A stretch of 48,473 bases of DNA from Mariaggregatimicrobium sp964498785 (GCA_964498785.1 CAZCJL010000049.1:1-48473); one strand, 5' to 3'; counted from the stretch's first letter, positions 18,665 to 27,854 are shown. A program made the numbers and translations. The notes: a model not told the origin generated them from the sequence alone.

Positions 18665-18760
18665 TTTACTTTGCCTCTTTTTTAATTAATTTTGGAGTTT
18701 TTCTATATTTCACTAATTGGCAAAAAGCATGGGAAATGAAATCAATCATCCATAAAAAGA

Positions 18761-20005
18761 TCATTCAGCTTTAAAAACAAGTTTACCGGCTACATAAGTC
18801 TCTTTTACATTCACTTTGAAATTTTCCAAAGTAAACAGAACAAGGTCAGCGCGTTTTCCCGGCTCAATAACGCCTCGATCATCCAAATTATAGTGTTCAG
18901 CAACATTACGGCTTGCCATGTGGACAGCATCTGCTAACGTGCATTGTGTAAATTTAATTATATTACCAACGCCTTTATCCATCAAAGAGGCGGATCCTGC
19001 CAGAACATTTTGTGCTGGATATTTTATCATACCATCAGGTGTCACGACCAACTTTTTACCATTTTTATCGTATTCTCCCGGAGGCATCCCTGCAAGACTG
19101 CCCGCATCAGAAGTAATTATCGTTTTCTCAACTCCTTTCACCTTTAAAAATGTGCGCACCTCTTCCTCGCGCAAATGAAATCCATCACAGATGATACCAA
19201 TTTTTAAACGATCTTCAGCCAATTGCGGCCATAATGGATTATCATGTCTGTGAATCATATTTGCGCATCCATTTCCAAGATGAGTGCATAAGGAAGCGCC
19301 GGCATCTACAGCCGCCCTCACAATATTTGCAGTTGCATTGTGATGTCCCAATGCGACCTGTATTCCCTGCCGACGGCATCTTCCAATAAAGTCTATGGCT
19401 CCTTCTAATTCCGGCGCAACAGTAACCTGAATGATTTTCCCTTCTGCTGCCTCTACCCATTCTATAAATTCATCCCAATCCGGTGGACGGATCCATTGTT
19501 TGTTATGTGACCCCCGAAAACCCTCTACCGGAGAAATATATGGTCCTTCCAGATGATACCCCGGAATTGATGCCGCTAATTCAGCATCTTCTCTCGCTTT
19601 CGCCAAAACGGAAAAACCGTGTTTTAATACCTCACTGGAATTTGTGGTTAAAGTCGGAAAATAAGTCGTCACTCCGGCCTTCCAAATTTCTTTCGTTGCC
19701 TGTCTGACTTTTTTGACAGTTAAGTCATCACTCGAAAATTTAATATTAAAACATCCATTCAATTGATGGTCGATGAATCCTGGCGCCACGAAAACATGAG
19801 CATTTCTTTTATCATTAACAGATGCCATTCTTGTTATTTTTTGGATTATACCATCCTTTATATCAATCACAACGGGAGTTCCATCCAGATAAAAGATACC
19901 TTCAACTTTGTTATCCGGTTTTGCTTCGACAACGCCATAAGCAATTGTGAGGGAAATAAAAACGAATAAACTAATTATTATATTACAATTAAATATTGGT
20001 TTCAT
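18761..20005 (-). CDS. nagA: N-acetylglucosamine-6-phosphate deacetylase-like protein with a signal peptide
   Basis: A 414-residue amidohydrolase. APGFIDHQLNGC (74-85) closely follows the E. coli-type NagA start of barrel; HLEGPYI supplies the metal glutamate; LGHHNAT and CTHLGNGCANM supply histidines; SDAGSLAG supplies the catalytic aspartate. NagA normally deacetylates GlcNAc-6-phosphate in the cytoplasm. Here residues 1-28 form a hydrophobic leader ending V-E-A, so the protein is probably exported, where phosphosugars would not be expected. It may deacetylate a free or oligomeric N-acetyl sugar. GAGGAA precedes the ATG. It lies between an aldolase gene and a lyase gene with about 100-base gaps on each side. 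Confidence 0.75.
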   Translation of the reverse strand: MKPIFNCNIIISLFVFISLTIAYGVVEAKPDNKVEGIFYLDGTPVVIDIKDGIIQKITRMASVNDKRNAHVFVAPGFIDHQLNGCFNIKFSSDDLTVKKVRQATKEIWKAGVTTYFPTLTTNSSEVLKHGFSVLAKAREDAELAASIPGYHLEGPYISPVEGFRGSHNKQWIRPPDWDEFIEWVEAAEGKIIQVTVAPELEGAIDFIGRCRRQGIQVALGHHNATANIVRAAVDAGASLCTHLGNGCANMIHRHDNPLWPQLAEDRLKIGIICDGFHLREEEVRTFLKVKGVEKTIITSDAGSLAGMPPGEYDKNGKKLVVTPDGMIKYPAQNVLAGSASLMDKGVGNIIKFTQCTLADAVHMASRNVAEHYNLDDRGVIEPGKRADLVLFTLENFKVNVKETYVAGKLVFKAE

Positions 20006-20104
20006 GATTTTTTCCTCAAAAGAAAATTTCCGTTTGACAAAAAGGCTATCATTTTAAACGTACATTTTTCCATTTTTCGAACATTCGTTAATTCATGAAA
20101 TTTT

Positions 20105-20887
20105 TCAATCTAAGTCTGTTATATTATTCCCTAATTTATTCCACACTGATCTGAGTACCGCGATATCACTGCCCAGTTCAAACATGGTTAAACCCATTTC
20201 TTTGTATTTCTTGATTTGCTCTAAATCTGTTCCAACACCACAACAAACAGCTTTTTTGTATTTCTGCGCTGCGGCTATTGTTTTTGTCAATCCCTCTTTA
20301 ATGAGAGGATGATTTTTTTGCGGATATCTCAAACCGAGCGACATGGAGTAATCAGCCGGACCGTAGAGGACAAAATCCACTCCTTCAACAGCCATAATTT
20401 CTTCGACATTTTTAATTGCGTCCGTGCTTTCAATCATCAAACCTACCAGTAACTCGCGATCGCTCCATTCAATCCACTCTTTACCAGCTTTTGCTCCCCA
20501 GCCGCCAGACCAACATTGTCCGCTATAGCCGCGAGTTCCGATCGGCGGAAATTTGGATTGTTTTACCACAGCTTCCGCATCTTCCGGTGTATCGATATCA
20601 ACGGCGATTATTCCGCCGGCGCCGATCTCGAAAGCTTTCATCGCCAGATAGGGACTGCCGCGGTCAATTCGCATAATAGGTACCACACCGCTGAGAGCCG
20701 CCGCCCGAATCAAATGATCCGCCATTCCATCCTGGCGCCATGAATGTTCACAATCGATGCGCACAAAATCCAATCCTGCGATTCCGGCAACTTCCATGAC
20801 AGTCGGGCTCCACGAGTACATTACAGTACCAATAACAGGTTCCCCTTTTTCAAGTTTCTCTCTTACTTTGTTAGGATTCCGAAACAT
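20105..20887 (-). CDS. HpcH/HpaI-family class II aldolase
   Basis: A 260-residue cytoplasmic TIM-barrel aldolase/citrate-lyase family member. Typical motifs: IDCEHSW, a PIMRI arginine, GTRGYSG, a metal Glu in LMIES, and DFVLYGPADYSMSLG. Relatives cleave 2-keto-3-deoxy sugar acids (for example the rhamnonate, glucarate and homoprotocatechuate pathways) to pyruvate and an aldehyde using a divalent metal. The neighbours (Ldh2-type dehydrogenase and Tct transporter) fit uptake and breakdown of a hydroxy or keto acid. ATG is preceded by GAGGAG. The exact substrate is not shown by the sequence. Confidence 0.85.
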   Translation of the reverse strand: MFRNPNKVREKLEKGEPVIGTVMYSWSPTVMEVAGIAGLDFVRIDCEHSWRQDGMADHLIRAAALSGVVPIMRIDRGSPYLAMKAFEIGAGGIIAVDIDTPEDAEAVVKQSKFPPIGTRGYSGQCWSGGWGAKAGKEWIEWSDRELLVGLMIESTDAIKNVEEIMAVEGVDFVLYGPADYSMSLGLRYPQKNHPLIKEGLTKTIAAAQKYKKAVCCGVGTDLEQIKKYKEMGLTMFELGSDIAVLRSVWNKLGNNITDLD

Positions 20888-20915
20888 AATGATTCTCCTC
20901 TAAGTGAAAGTGTGA

Positions 20916-21986
20916 TTACAATTTCGATACTTCCGCATCGTAAATGCCATCTGCAAGTTTTTGCAGATCAGTCCATATTTTTTTGCTAAAGGTGATTCCA
21001 TTCTTTTTAAATTTCTCATAATTGGCTGCTTCAATTTCACCGGGATACATAACCGGCTGGTTATTATCCCAGGGAGTCGAATTCTTGATTTGGTTGAATA
21101 GCTTATTACTGCGCAGGTAAAATTCATCTTTTTCCATTAAAAAACCGGGGTCAATGACGATAAAAAAATGACCAACATTTTGCGGTTTTTCCCATTGCTG
21201 AAAAAGTGACAGCACACCTGTACCAAATCCGGCGCCGGTCAGTACGCCGCCAATCAAATCAATGGCTAATGCAAGTCCGTAGCCTTTATGGTTAGCTATG
21301 GGCAAAACATACCCTTTAAGCGCCTCAACCGGATCATTTGTCGGTTTTCCGTCTGTATCAAGCGCTATGCCCGAGGGGATCGGTTTATTTTGTTCGGCAG
21401 ATTTTCTTATTTTACCTCTTGCGATGGCGCTTAATGCTATATCCAATATAAAATGCGGCGCGTCCTGTCTTGGTACTCCAATAAAAAGCGGGTTATTGCC
21501 GAGTATGATATTTTTTGCACCTGTCGGCGCTATTGATGGAAACGCATTCGTAGCTCCGATCAGAATTAATCCTTCATTACATGCAGCAAGCGCGTAGGGA
21601 GAACCAGCGCCAAAGTGGTGGCTGTGATGACATCCGGCAAAAGCGATTCCATATTTTTTAGCTGCTTTAATCGCTTCTTTTAAGCCAATCATACCAACAA
21701 CCGGTCCAAGACCATCATCCCCGCCAATCAGGGAAATTGCAGGTGATGACGATTTCACTGTAATATCAGGCTTCGCATTAATCAATCCCGATTGTATTCG
21801 TTTGATATACGGGATGAGCCGCCCTGTTCCGTGTGTATCAATACCATGAAGGTCCGCTGTGATGAGGACGTATAAAATAAGTTTTATATGTTCCTGGTTA
21901 ACGCCCACTTTAAGCAACGCTTGTTCACCACACGAATAAAGTTCAGATTCTGGTACAGTTACCGTATTTGCATTCATCGAATTCAA
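20916..21986 (-). CDS. Ldh2-family NAD(P)-dependent dehydrogenase
   Basis: About 357 residues of the malate/lactate/ureidoglycolate/2,3-diketogulonate reductase (Ldh2) family, a fold distinct from classical lactate dehydrogenase. DLHGIDTHGTGRL, SHHFGAGSPYA and NHKGYGLA are its signature motifs, with catalytic histidine in the first. It would interconvert a 2-hydroxy acid and a 2-keto acid. The start is ambiguous: TTG 21984-21986 has AGGAG at five bases, whereas ATG 21975-21977 has that site 14 bases away; a longer TTG start at 22007 lacks a site. It is followed by the aldolase after 28 bases, consistent with a shared pathway. Confidence 0.8.
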   Translation of the reverse strand: MNSMNANTVTVPESELYSCGEQALLKVGVNQEHIKLILYVLITADLHGIDTHGTGRLIPYIKRIQSGLINAKPDITVKSSSPAISLIGGDDGLGPVVGMIGLKEAIKAAKKYGIAFAGCHHSHHFGAGSPYALAACNEGLILIGATNAFPSIAPTGAKNIILGNNPLFIGVPRQDAPHFILDIALSAIARGKIRKSAEQNKPIPSGIALDTDGKPTNDPVEALKGYVLPIANHKGYGLALAIDLIGGVLTGAGFGTGVLSLFQQWEKPQNVGHFFIVIDPGFLMEKDEFYLRSNKLFNQIKNSTPWDNNQPVMYPGEIEAANYEKFKKNGITFSKKIWTDLQKLADGIYDAEVSKL

Positions 21987-22032
21987 AATATCTCCTGTAA
22001 TATTCAATTGAATTTTTAGTTATTATGGAAGA

Positions 22033-23520
22033 TCATCCATTTTTTCTTTTCCTCAGGATACGTATGCCAGCGTACAGAGAAAAGATGCTTAACAATAGAA
22101 TAATTAAACTAATTGGACGTGTAAAAAATATTGTCCAGTCGTTGTTGCTGATCAGCATAGCGCGGCGAAATCCCTTTTCAGCGATTGGTCCCAAAATAAC
22201 GCCTAATAAAATAGCCGGCATCGGATATCGTGCCAGAGAAAGCAGATAGAAAATAGTCCCCAATACCACGGTGACACCAACATCGAATACGAGCTGACGT
22301 TCTGCAAAAGCGCCGAGCATTGTAATAAGGAGCATGGTCGGCGCTAAAATAATTAATGGCACTCTTGCAAAATTAGCAAACAGGCGGCTTCCATAGTATC
22401 CGATTGCCAATAAAATAAAGCTGTTGCATATAATTGCCCAGATATAAGTATAGGTAGTTGCAGCATATTTTGTAAACAGCATGGGACCAGGAACCATTCC
22501 ATGAATCATCAATGCGCCAAACATGACTGCCGCTGCGCTGGAACCAGGGATGGACAATGTCAACATGGGAATTAGTGAACCACCCTCTGTGGCATTGTTC
22601 GCAGCTTCAGCCGCGGCAACGCCTTCGTAATTGCCTTTACCAAACTTCTCCGGATGTTGTGATTTCCGCCTGGCTTCCGAATATCCCACCCAGCAGGCAA
22701 TATTAGCACCAGCGCCCGGAATCATTCCGATAAACGTGCCTAATATACTCGATCTGAGGAGCGTGCGACCTATCCTTTTCAATTCTTTAAATGAAATAAC
22801 TGCCCCGCTAATATCAAATTCTGAAACAGTCACTGTCTTCGTGCGGCTGGCAAAAACATCCCGAATCATTTCCAGGGAGCGTGGAAAAGCAAACAACGCC
22901 AGAATAACCGGGATTAGCGGGAAGCCATCCACCAGGTACATCTGTCCGAACGTAAACCGGTCTTCACCATTGATCGGATCAATGCCAACCATGCTAATCA
23001 ATAAACCGATTAAACCGGCGATGATGCCTTTGACAATTGATTCGCCGACGACTGTGGCAATTACAGTTAATCCAAACAGAGAAAGCATAAAATATTCCGC
23101 AGGACCGAATTTGAGCGTAAATTTCGACAGCCACGTTGCCAGCAGGAGAAGAGAAATGCCTCCGACAAAACCTCCTGTGGATGATGCAAAGATGGCAGTG
23201 GTCAGCGCTTTATTACTTTCCCCTTTTTTCGTCATTTCAAAACCGTCCAACACTGTTGCAGCAGCAGAAGAAGTTCCGGGTATTCCCACCATAATCGCGG
23301 TGATGCTTCCTCCATAAACTGCGCCGGAGTATACTCCTGCAAGCATCGGTAGCGCGATATTGGGATTCATACCAAAAGTGAACGGGATCAGAATAACGAT
23401 ACCAAGCGTCGCACCAAATCCTGGCATAGCTCCCAGAAAGATACCAAATCCTACGCCCAATATCATAAATATCGGGGCATACGAGCTAAACAGATTTATT
23501 AGACTTTCAAAAATTACCAA
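22033..23520 (-). CDS. tctA: Tripartite tricarboxylate transporter large membrane subunit TctA
   Basis: A 495-residue inner-membrane subunit with about twelve hydrophobic segments. The two TctA half-repeats are visible: G-A-M-P-G-F-G-A-T (about 30-38) and G-M-I-P-G-A-G-A-N near 267. The TTT family imports di- and tricarboxylates, aromatic acids or sugar acids using an ion gradient and a binding protein. The start is TTG (23518-23520) with AGGT eight bases upstream. tctC precedes it by 39 bases, and the Ldh2 gene follows by 46. Confidence 0.9.
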   Translation of the reverse strand: MVIFESLINLFSSYAPIFMILGVGFGIFLGAMPGFGATLGIVILIPFTFGMNPNIALPMLAGVYSGAVYGGSITAIMVGIPGTSSAAATVLDGFEMTKKGESNKALTTAIFASSTGGFVGGISLLLLATWLSKFTLKFGPAEYFMLSLFGLTVIATVVGESIVKGIIAGLIGLLISMVGIDPINGEDRFTFGQMYLVDGFPLIPVILALFAFPRSLEMIRDVFASRTKTVTVSEFDISGAVISFKELKRIGRTLLRSSILGTFIGMIPGAGANIACWVGYSEARRKSQHPEKFGKGNYEGVAAAEAANNATEGGSLIPMLTLSIPGSSAAAVMFGALMIHGMVPGPMLFTKYAATTYTYIWAIICNSFILLAIGYYGSRLFANFARVPLIILAPTMLLITMLGAFAERQLVFDVGVTVVLGTIFYLLSLARYPMPAILLGVILGPIAEKGFRRAMLISNNDWTIFFTRPISLIILLLSIFSLYAGIRILRKRKNG

Positions 23521-23559
23521 AATAAACTACCTGTTTATAATAATTTGAAATTAGTGCTA

Positions 23560-24531
23560 TCATTTAATCGATTTCTGTCTCTGCCGGATAACAATCTTGC
23601 TTACATCTTCTTTCAGCTTCAACAGGTACTCGCGAAATTCCTCATAATCGAGATACGCCAATATCGGTGTTAATAACATCTTATCTGCTGCTTGCAGAAA
23701 TGTCGAATCCTGAATCACTTCCGCAATAGTTTGGGAAAGGATTTTAATATATTCGATAGGTGTCCCCTTTGGCGCGGCGAATCCGCGGTCAGAACCAATG
23801 ACTAAATCATATCCAAGTTCACGATACGTTGGAACATCAGGCAGCTCTTTTAATCGGGATTCGCTGGCAATTACCAACGCCCTTACTTTTCCGGCATCTA
23901 TTAAAGACATAAATTCAGACGTGCCTCCGGCGGAAAGGTCAATATGACCGCCCAGTAGATTGTTTCTGGTTTCGGATACTCCGTCAAACGGAATATAATT
24001 CAGCTTAACTCCGCTAATCTGATCTAACAAAATGCAATGCACGTGATGTGTTCCCCATACCATCGAGCCACCACAGCTAATCATATCCGGCTGTTCCTTT
24101 GCTTGTTCAAACAGATCTTCGATAGATTGAACAGGGCTTTCTGTTCTCACAAAGAGCCCCGACGGATCGTTTACGATTCGTGCAATCGGTATAAAACTTT
24201 CGTTCAGTTGATAGGCAACATTTTTTCGCGTCAGCTCATGCGTGATGATACTCATCGTGGTGATCGTGCCGATCGCATAACCATCGGGACGCGCCATTGC
24301 CAGCGTTGTATAGCCCACCTGCCCGCCGGCGCCTTTAAAGTTTTCAATAATAAATGATGTGCCTAATTTATCTCCGACATGCTTCAGAACGACACGCGCC
24401 ATTGTATCCGTACCACCGCCCGGCGACACGTGCACAATGACTTTGACGTTTTTCTCCGGATACCCGGCAATGAGCGGCTGGATAATTACTAAAAAATAAA
24501 TTAATAATAATGGATGAACTTTCTTTATCAT
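23560..24531 (-). CDS. tctC: Tripartite tricarboxylate transporter solute-binding protein TctC
   Basis: A 323-residue periplasmic binding protein (Bug family). A signal peptide (1-22) ends at Q-P-L-I-A-G. SPGGGTDTMARVV is the carboxylate-binding loop of the family and GYTTLAMARPDGY its second conserved block. It would capture a carboxylated ligand for TctA/TctB. AAGGAA precedes the ATG. It is separated by only six bases from the SGNH hydrolase gene, an unusual partner inside a ttt operon. Many Bug proteins bind nicotinate-, glutamate- or citrate-like compounds, so the ligand cannot be deduced. Confidence 0.9.
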   Translation of the reverse strand: MIKKVHPLLLIYFLVIIQPLIAGYPEKNVKVIVHVSPGGGTDTMARVVLKHVGDKLGTSFIIENFKGAGGQVGYTTLAMARPDGYAIGTITTMSIITHELTRKNVAYQLNESFIPIARIVNDPSGLFVRTESPVQSIEDLFEQAKEQPDMISCGGSMVWGTHHVHCILLDQISGVKLNYIPFDGVSETRNNLLGGHIDLSAGGTSEFMSLIDAGKVRALVIASESRLKELPDVPTYRELGYDLVIGSDRGFAAPKGTPIEYIKILSQTIAEVIQDSTFLQAADKMLLTPILAYLDYEEFREYLLKLKEDVSKIVIRQRQKSIK

Positions 24532-24537
24532 TTTAAA

Positions 24538-25245
24538 CTATTCCTTCAATGCCTGATCGATTGCCTTTACAATTAGACTTTCCATCACTTTATAACCATT
24601 TTTGTCTGGATGAACCAGATCATCCACTGACGTGAAATCGGGCGCCGTTAATCCTCCCATTTCATCCACCAGACTCGAGTAATAATCAACGTAGATATAA
24701 TTCTTGTCAGCCGCGTATTTTTGAAGTATTTCATTCAGTTTGATAATCTTTTGGGCTGGCTCCAGCTCCGGTCGCCAACGATATTTGATCGCCGGTAATA
24801 CAGAACAAATAATGACTTTAATGCCGTGGTAATCAGCTAGTTCTGCCATCGAAAATATGTTTTCAGCAATATCTTCAATTGAAACGAAACCGCTGTTTTG
24901 AGCAATGTCGTTTGTACCAGCTAAAATCACCACAACTTTCGGCTTCAGGTCAATTACATCCGCTCTGAATCGCAGCAGCATTTGATGCGTTACCTGTCCG
25001 CTGATACCCCGGTTGATATAATTTTCATTTTTGAAAAAGTCAGGACTCTTTTCACTCCAGGATTCGGTAATGGAGTTTCCCATGAAAACCACGCGGAATT
25101 CGTCTTCTGACGGTGGTCCAATCTTCATATTTGCATCTTTGTATTTGCTAAAATTGACATACTCGTTAATGTCAATTCGATCCTGCCCCATTACTGAAAA
25201 GCTAAAAAATAGTGGTATCAGCAAAAAGAGTGTTGTTATCTTCAT
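24538..25245 (-). CDS. Exported SGNH/GDSL-type esterase
   Basis: A 235-residue secreted hydrolase. Signal peptide 1-20 ends V-M-G-Q. All four SGNH blocks are visible: F-M-G-N-S-I-T-E with nucleophile Ser, RGISGQ, LAGTNDIAQN, and D-D-L-V-H-P-D with catalytic Asp and His. The closest general type is the platelet-activating-factor acetylhydrolase/acetyl esterase group. It lies within the transporter operon between tctB and tctC, with gaps of one and six bases; its ribosome site is GGAAAATAAC overlapping the tctB stop. It may release an acid or an acetyl group from an ester before uptake (inference). Confidence 0.85.
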   Translation of the reverse strand: MKITTLFLLIPLFFSFSVMGQDRIDINEYVNFSKYKDANMKIGPPSEDEFRVVFMGNSITESWSEKSPDFFKNENYINRGISGQVTHQMLLRFRADVIDLKPKVVVILAGTNDIAQNSGFVSIEDIAENIFSMAELADYHGIKVIICSVLPAIKYRWRPELEPAQKIIKLNEILQKYAADKNYIYVDYYSSLVDEMGGLTAPDFTSVDDLVHPDKNGYKVMESLIVKAIDQALKE

Positions 25246-25246
25246 G

Positions 25247-25753
25247 TTATTTTCCGATTAGGTTTTCAAACAATAGCGGAATTCTTAATTTCAGCCCGTA
25301 ATAAAAAATTGCAATAAGCGCCGCCGGCACCATGATCGAAATATATATTTTGCGAATTGCTTCTTTCAGATCGATAATCGCCATGGTGATAAAGAGCAAC
25401 AGAAACGCACTGATCTCGAATCCGATGACAGGGTAAAGCAGCACAAATATCATGCACAGCCCGGATACTAACAACGGGTATAAATCATTTTTTAAGGATT
25501 TCACATTTTGCTCAGTTTTCCTGGTATCATCAGCATGATTTTCATCCTTCCGGATTAACGAGTAAATATTTCTGATAAAAATTAATCCACTGAAAAACGC
25601 AAGCGCCAGCGATATGAACTTGGGGAATGTGCTGGCTTTCTGTTCGATGGAAAAGGAATAAATAAATACCATGATTGAAAAGGCGCATAATATGATTCCA
25701 ATCAGAATATCCGTCAGTTTACTTTTTGATTTAATTTTATAGGCTAATTTCAT
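25247..25753 (-). CDS. tctB: Tripartite tricarboxylate transporter small membrane subunit TctB
   Basis: A 168-residue protein with four hydrophobic segments (about 16-36, 42-62, 88-130 as a pair, 135-155) and a charged loop at 65-85. That layout and its place beside tctC and tctA match TctB, a poorly conserved subunit, so the call rests mainly on context and topology. It is the first transporter gene of the set (tctB, esterase, tctC, tctA). Nine bases separate it from the preceding Gfo/Idh/MocA gene. Confidence 0.8.
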   Translation of the reverse strand: MKLAYKIKSKSKLTDILIGIILCAFSIMVFIYSFSIEQKASTFPKFISLALAFFSGLIFIRNIYSLIRKDENHADDTRKTEQNVKSLKNDLYPLLVSGLCMIFVLLYPVIGFEISAFLLLFITMAIIDLKEAIRKIYISIMVPAALIAIFYYGLKLRIPLLFENLIGK

Positions 25754-25762
25754 CTCGAAACT

Positions 25763-26827
25763 CTATTTATAATTCACAGCAACAGAGCGACCGCTTTCCG
25801 CCGATTGATAGATCGCTTCAGCGACCTTCAATGCATAAATCCCGTCCTCGCCTGTGATAAACGGCGCCTTATTATTGAGAATCGAATGCGTGATATCCTG
25901 CAAATATTCCAGTCCCATTATTCCGGCATATCCGCCCGAGGACTGAATTTCGTAATTCCGCTTCTGACGGGGCGCTGCTCGAAACGACTCATGATCACTG
26001 CAAATAAAAAGCTCGTCGCTCTCGCCTTCGAATGCCGGCGCCCATGAAATAACGCCCTTTGTCCCGCGGATGGAAATATACAAATCCCTGCCATGCGGAA
26101 ACGATTCCGGCACAGTGTAGCTGATATCCAGACTGAGCACCGGTCCGTTTTCATAGGTCAAAATGGCAAATGAATTATCTTCAATATTGTAGTCCTGATT
26201 GACTTTCACATTTTTAGCCAGCGCGCTCACCGCTTTCTGATCAATCAGCCAGCTCACGAGATCGATCCAGTGGACGCCCAGATTGTACATGGGACCACCG
26301 CCGCTTTTGCTCGCATCCAGCATCCAGCCGGAATTGCCGTCAATGTAGCGCTGAAGCCTGCCCGCCGCACACCTGCCCTCGCAGCCGATGATCTGCCCCA
26401 GCACGCCTTCCTCGATCAATTTTTTAATATCCTTCACCACCGGATGATAGCGCCAGACATAAGGCGTGGTGACGAACACTCCCTGTTTCCCGGCAGCTTC
26501 GACGATCTCTTCTGCCGAGCCGCTGTCCGCAGTCATCGGCTTTTCGATCATCACGTGAACCTTCTTCCCGATGGCTGCCTGCGCTGCTGCGGGACAATCA
26601 GCGTGCGGCAAAAAGATCGCCGCCAGGTTGATGGCCTCGTGCTGAAGTAAATCTTGCAATGATTTGTAGCCATTCAGATTGTAATCCCCGGCAAACGCCG
26701 TCCGTAAATCTTCCCGTGCTTCTGCCACTGCCACGATGTCTGCCGCATCCACAAATTTAAAATGCTCCATATAACTGTGCGGATGCAGGTGCTGCAATCC
26801 GATAATAGCTATCTTCAATTTTTTCAT
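25763..26827 (-). CDS. Gfo/Idh/MocA-family oxidoreductase
   Basis: A 354-residue NAD(P)-dependent sugar dehydrogenase-like protein. The Rossmann start is atypical: KIAIIGLQHLHPHSY replaces the usual G-x-G-x-x-G. The central V-M-I-E-K-P-M-T (E-K-P motif) and the later GGGPMYNLGVHWIDL, holding the conserved Asp and His, are intact. Family members oxidise or reduce sugars, inositols or sugar amines. There is no signal peptide, so it is cytoplasmic. The start lies one base from the end of the epimerase gene (26829), which implies coupling. The substrate is unknown. Confidence 0.85.
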   Translation of the reverse strand: MKKLKIAIIGLQHLHPHSYMEHFKFVDAADIVAVAEAREDLRTAFAGDYNLNGYKSLQDLLQHEAINLAAIFLPHADCPAAAQAAIGKKVHVMIEKPMTADSGSAEEIVEAAGKQGVFVTTPYVWRYHPVVKDIKKLIEEGVLGQIIGCEGRCAAGRLQRYIDGNSGWMLDASKSGGGPMYNLGVHWIDLVSWLIDQKAVSALAKNVKVNQDYNIEDNSFAILTYENGPVLSLDISYTVPESFPHGRDLYISIRGTKGVISWAPAFEGESDELFICSDHESFRAAPRQKRNYEIQSSGGYAGIMGLEYLQDITHSILNNKAPFITGEDGIYALKVAEAIYQSAESGRSVAVNYK

Positions 26828-26828
26828 G

Positions 26829-27854
26829 CTAAAATTTTCCGTTTCGTTTTTCGTATTTCGTCGGTTTACCCAGAGATTCTCCTCCCTGCATCACCCATTC
26901 CGCAACCCAGTCCATGATCTGCTCCGGCGAAATTGCCGGTTTTCCGAAATGCCGGAAAAGCTCTGACGAATCTCCCAACAAAGCAGTCTCAGCTTCCGTG
27001 CCAATGAATTTAGGAGTCATGTTCATTTTTTCTCCCATCCGGCTCGCGACCTCCCGCACCGAAAGAATTTCCGCACCAGTGAGATTAATGGTCTTCGCCG
27101 GCGATTCGCACAGCGACAGGCATTTTACCAGATATTCGCATGCATCTCCCTGCCAGATCTGGTTGAAATGTCCCATGGTCACATCGATCACATCGCCGGA
27201 TTTGATTTTCCAGGCAATATCATGGATTACGCCGTAACGACATTCCGTGGCGTAGAACAATCGCACAACGCACGCCGGCGTTTGATTCCGCTGGCTCTCG
27301 TAACTTAAAATGCGCTCGCCGCCCAGTCTGGACATGGCATATTCGCCAATCGGCTCGACATCGTCTCTCTCCGATGCACCGTTTGATTTTACGGATACGA
27401 ATTTATAGACATTCCCGGATGATAGATAAACGGTCTTGCTTTTGGGAAATCGCTCCATGATTTTTCCCGGCAGAAATGAATTCATTGCCCATACAAACGG
27501 TTCGTTCCCGGTCGCGCCGAATTTGGTTCCTGCCAACAGAAAAATGTGCTCCACATCCGGAAGCTGACTCAATTGTTCAAGATCAAACAGATCGCATTTG
27601 ATCGTGCGAACGCCTTTGCGTTCCAGTTGGGATTTGATTTCATTGTCCGGGAAAATATCGACGCCGATGACGTCTCCTCCTGCCCGGACGAGCATTTCCG
27701 CCAGCGTGGGTCCCATTTTGCCGCCAACGCCTAATATCATGATTTCACCGGAAATCGATTTAATGATCTTCCCGACTTCTGCCGAAGGCGTCGTCATCTG
27801 ATCCATTAGCTCTTTGGTTGTTCGGATGGTTTCCGGAAATTTAGTTACATTCAT
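26829..27854 (-). CDS. NAD-dependent epimerase/dehydratase-like SDR
   Basis: A 341-residue extended short-chain dehydrogenase/reductase. The nucleotide-binding block MILGVGGKMGPTLAEML (about 35-51) and the strand ending GVDIFPDN are clear. The usual Y-x-x-x-K catalytic pair reads E-Y-A-M-S-R, with Arg in the Lys position, so activity may be altered. There is an 'SSGNVYKF' serine strand before it. GAGGAG precedes the ATG. It sits between two Gfo/Idh/MocA oxidoreductase genes and likely acts on the same sugar or nucleotide-sugar class. Confidence 0.75.
   Translation of the reverse strand: MNVTKFPETIRTTKELMDQMTTPSAEVGKIIKSISGEIMILGVGGKMGPTLAEMLVRAGGDVIGVDIFPDNEIKSQLERKGVRTIKCDLFDLEQLSQLPDVEHIFLLAGTKFGATGNEPFVWAMNSFLPGKIMERFPKSKTVYLSSGNVYKFVSVKSNGASERDDVEPIGEYAMSRLGGERILSYESQRNQTPACVVRLFYATECRYGVIHDIAWKIKSGDVIDVTMGHFNQIWQGDACEYLVKCLSLCESPAKTINLTGAEILSVREVASRMGEKMNMTPKFIGTEAETALLGDSSELFRHFGKPAISPEQIMDWVAEWVMQGGESLGKPTKYEKRNGKF

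Noticed and set aside
22631..23317. A 228-codon + strand open frame opposite tctA
   Set aside because: Antisense to clear TctA coding sequence; the composition reflects the complement of hydrophobic codons.
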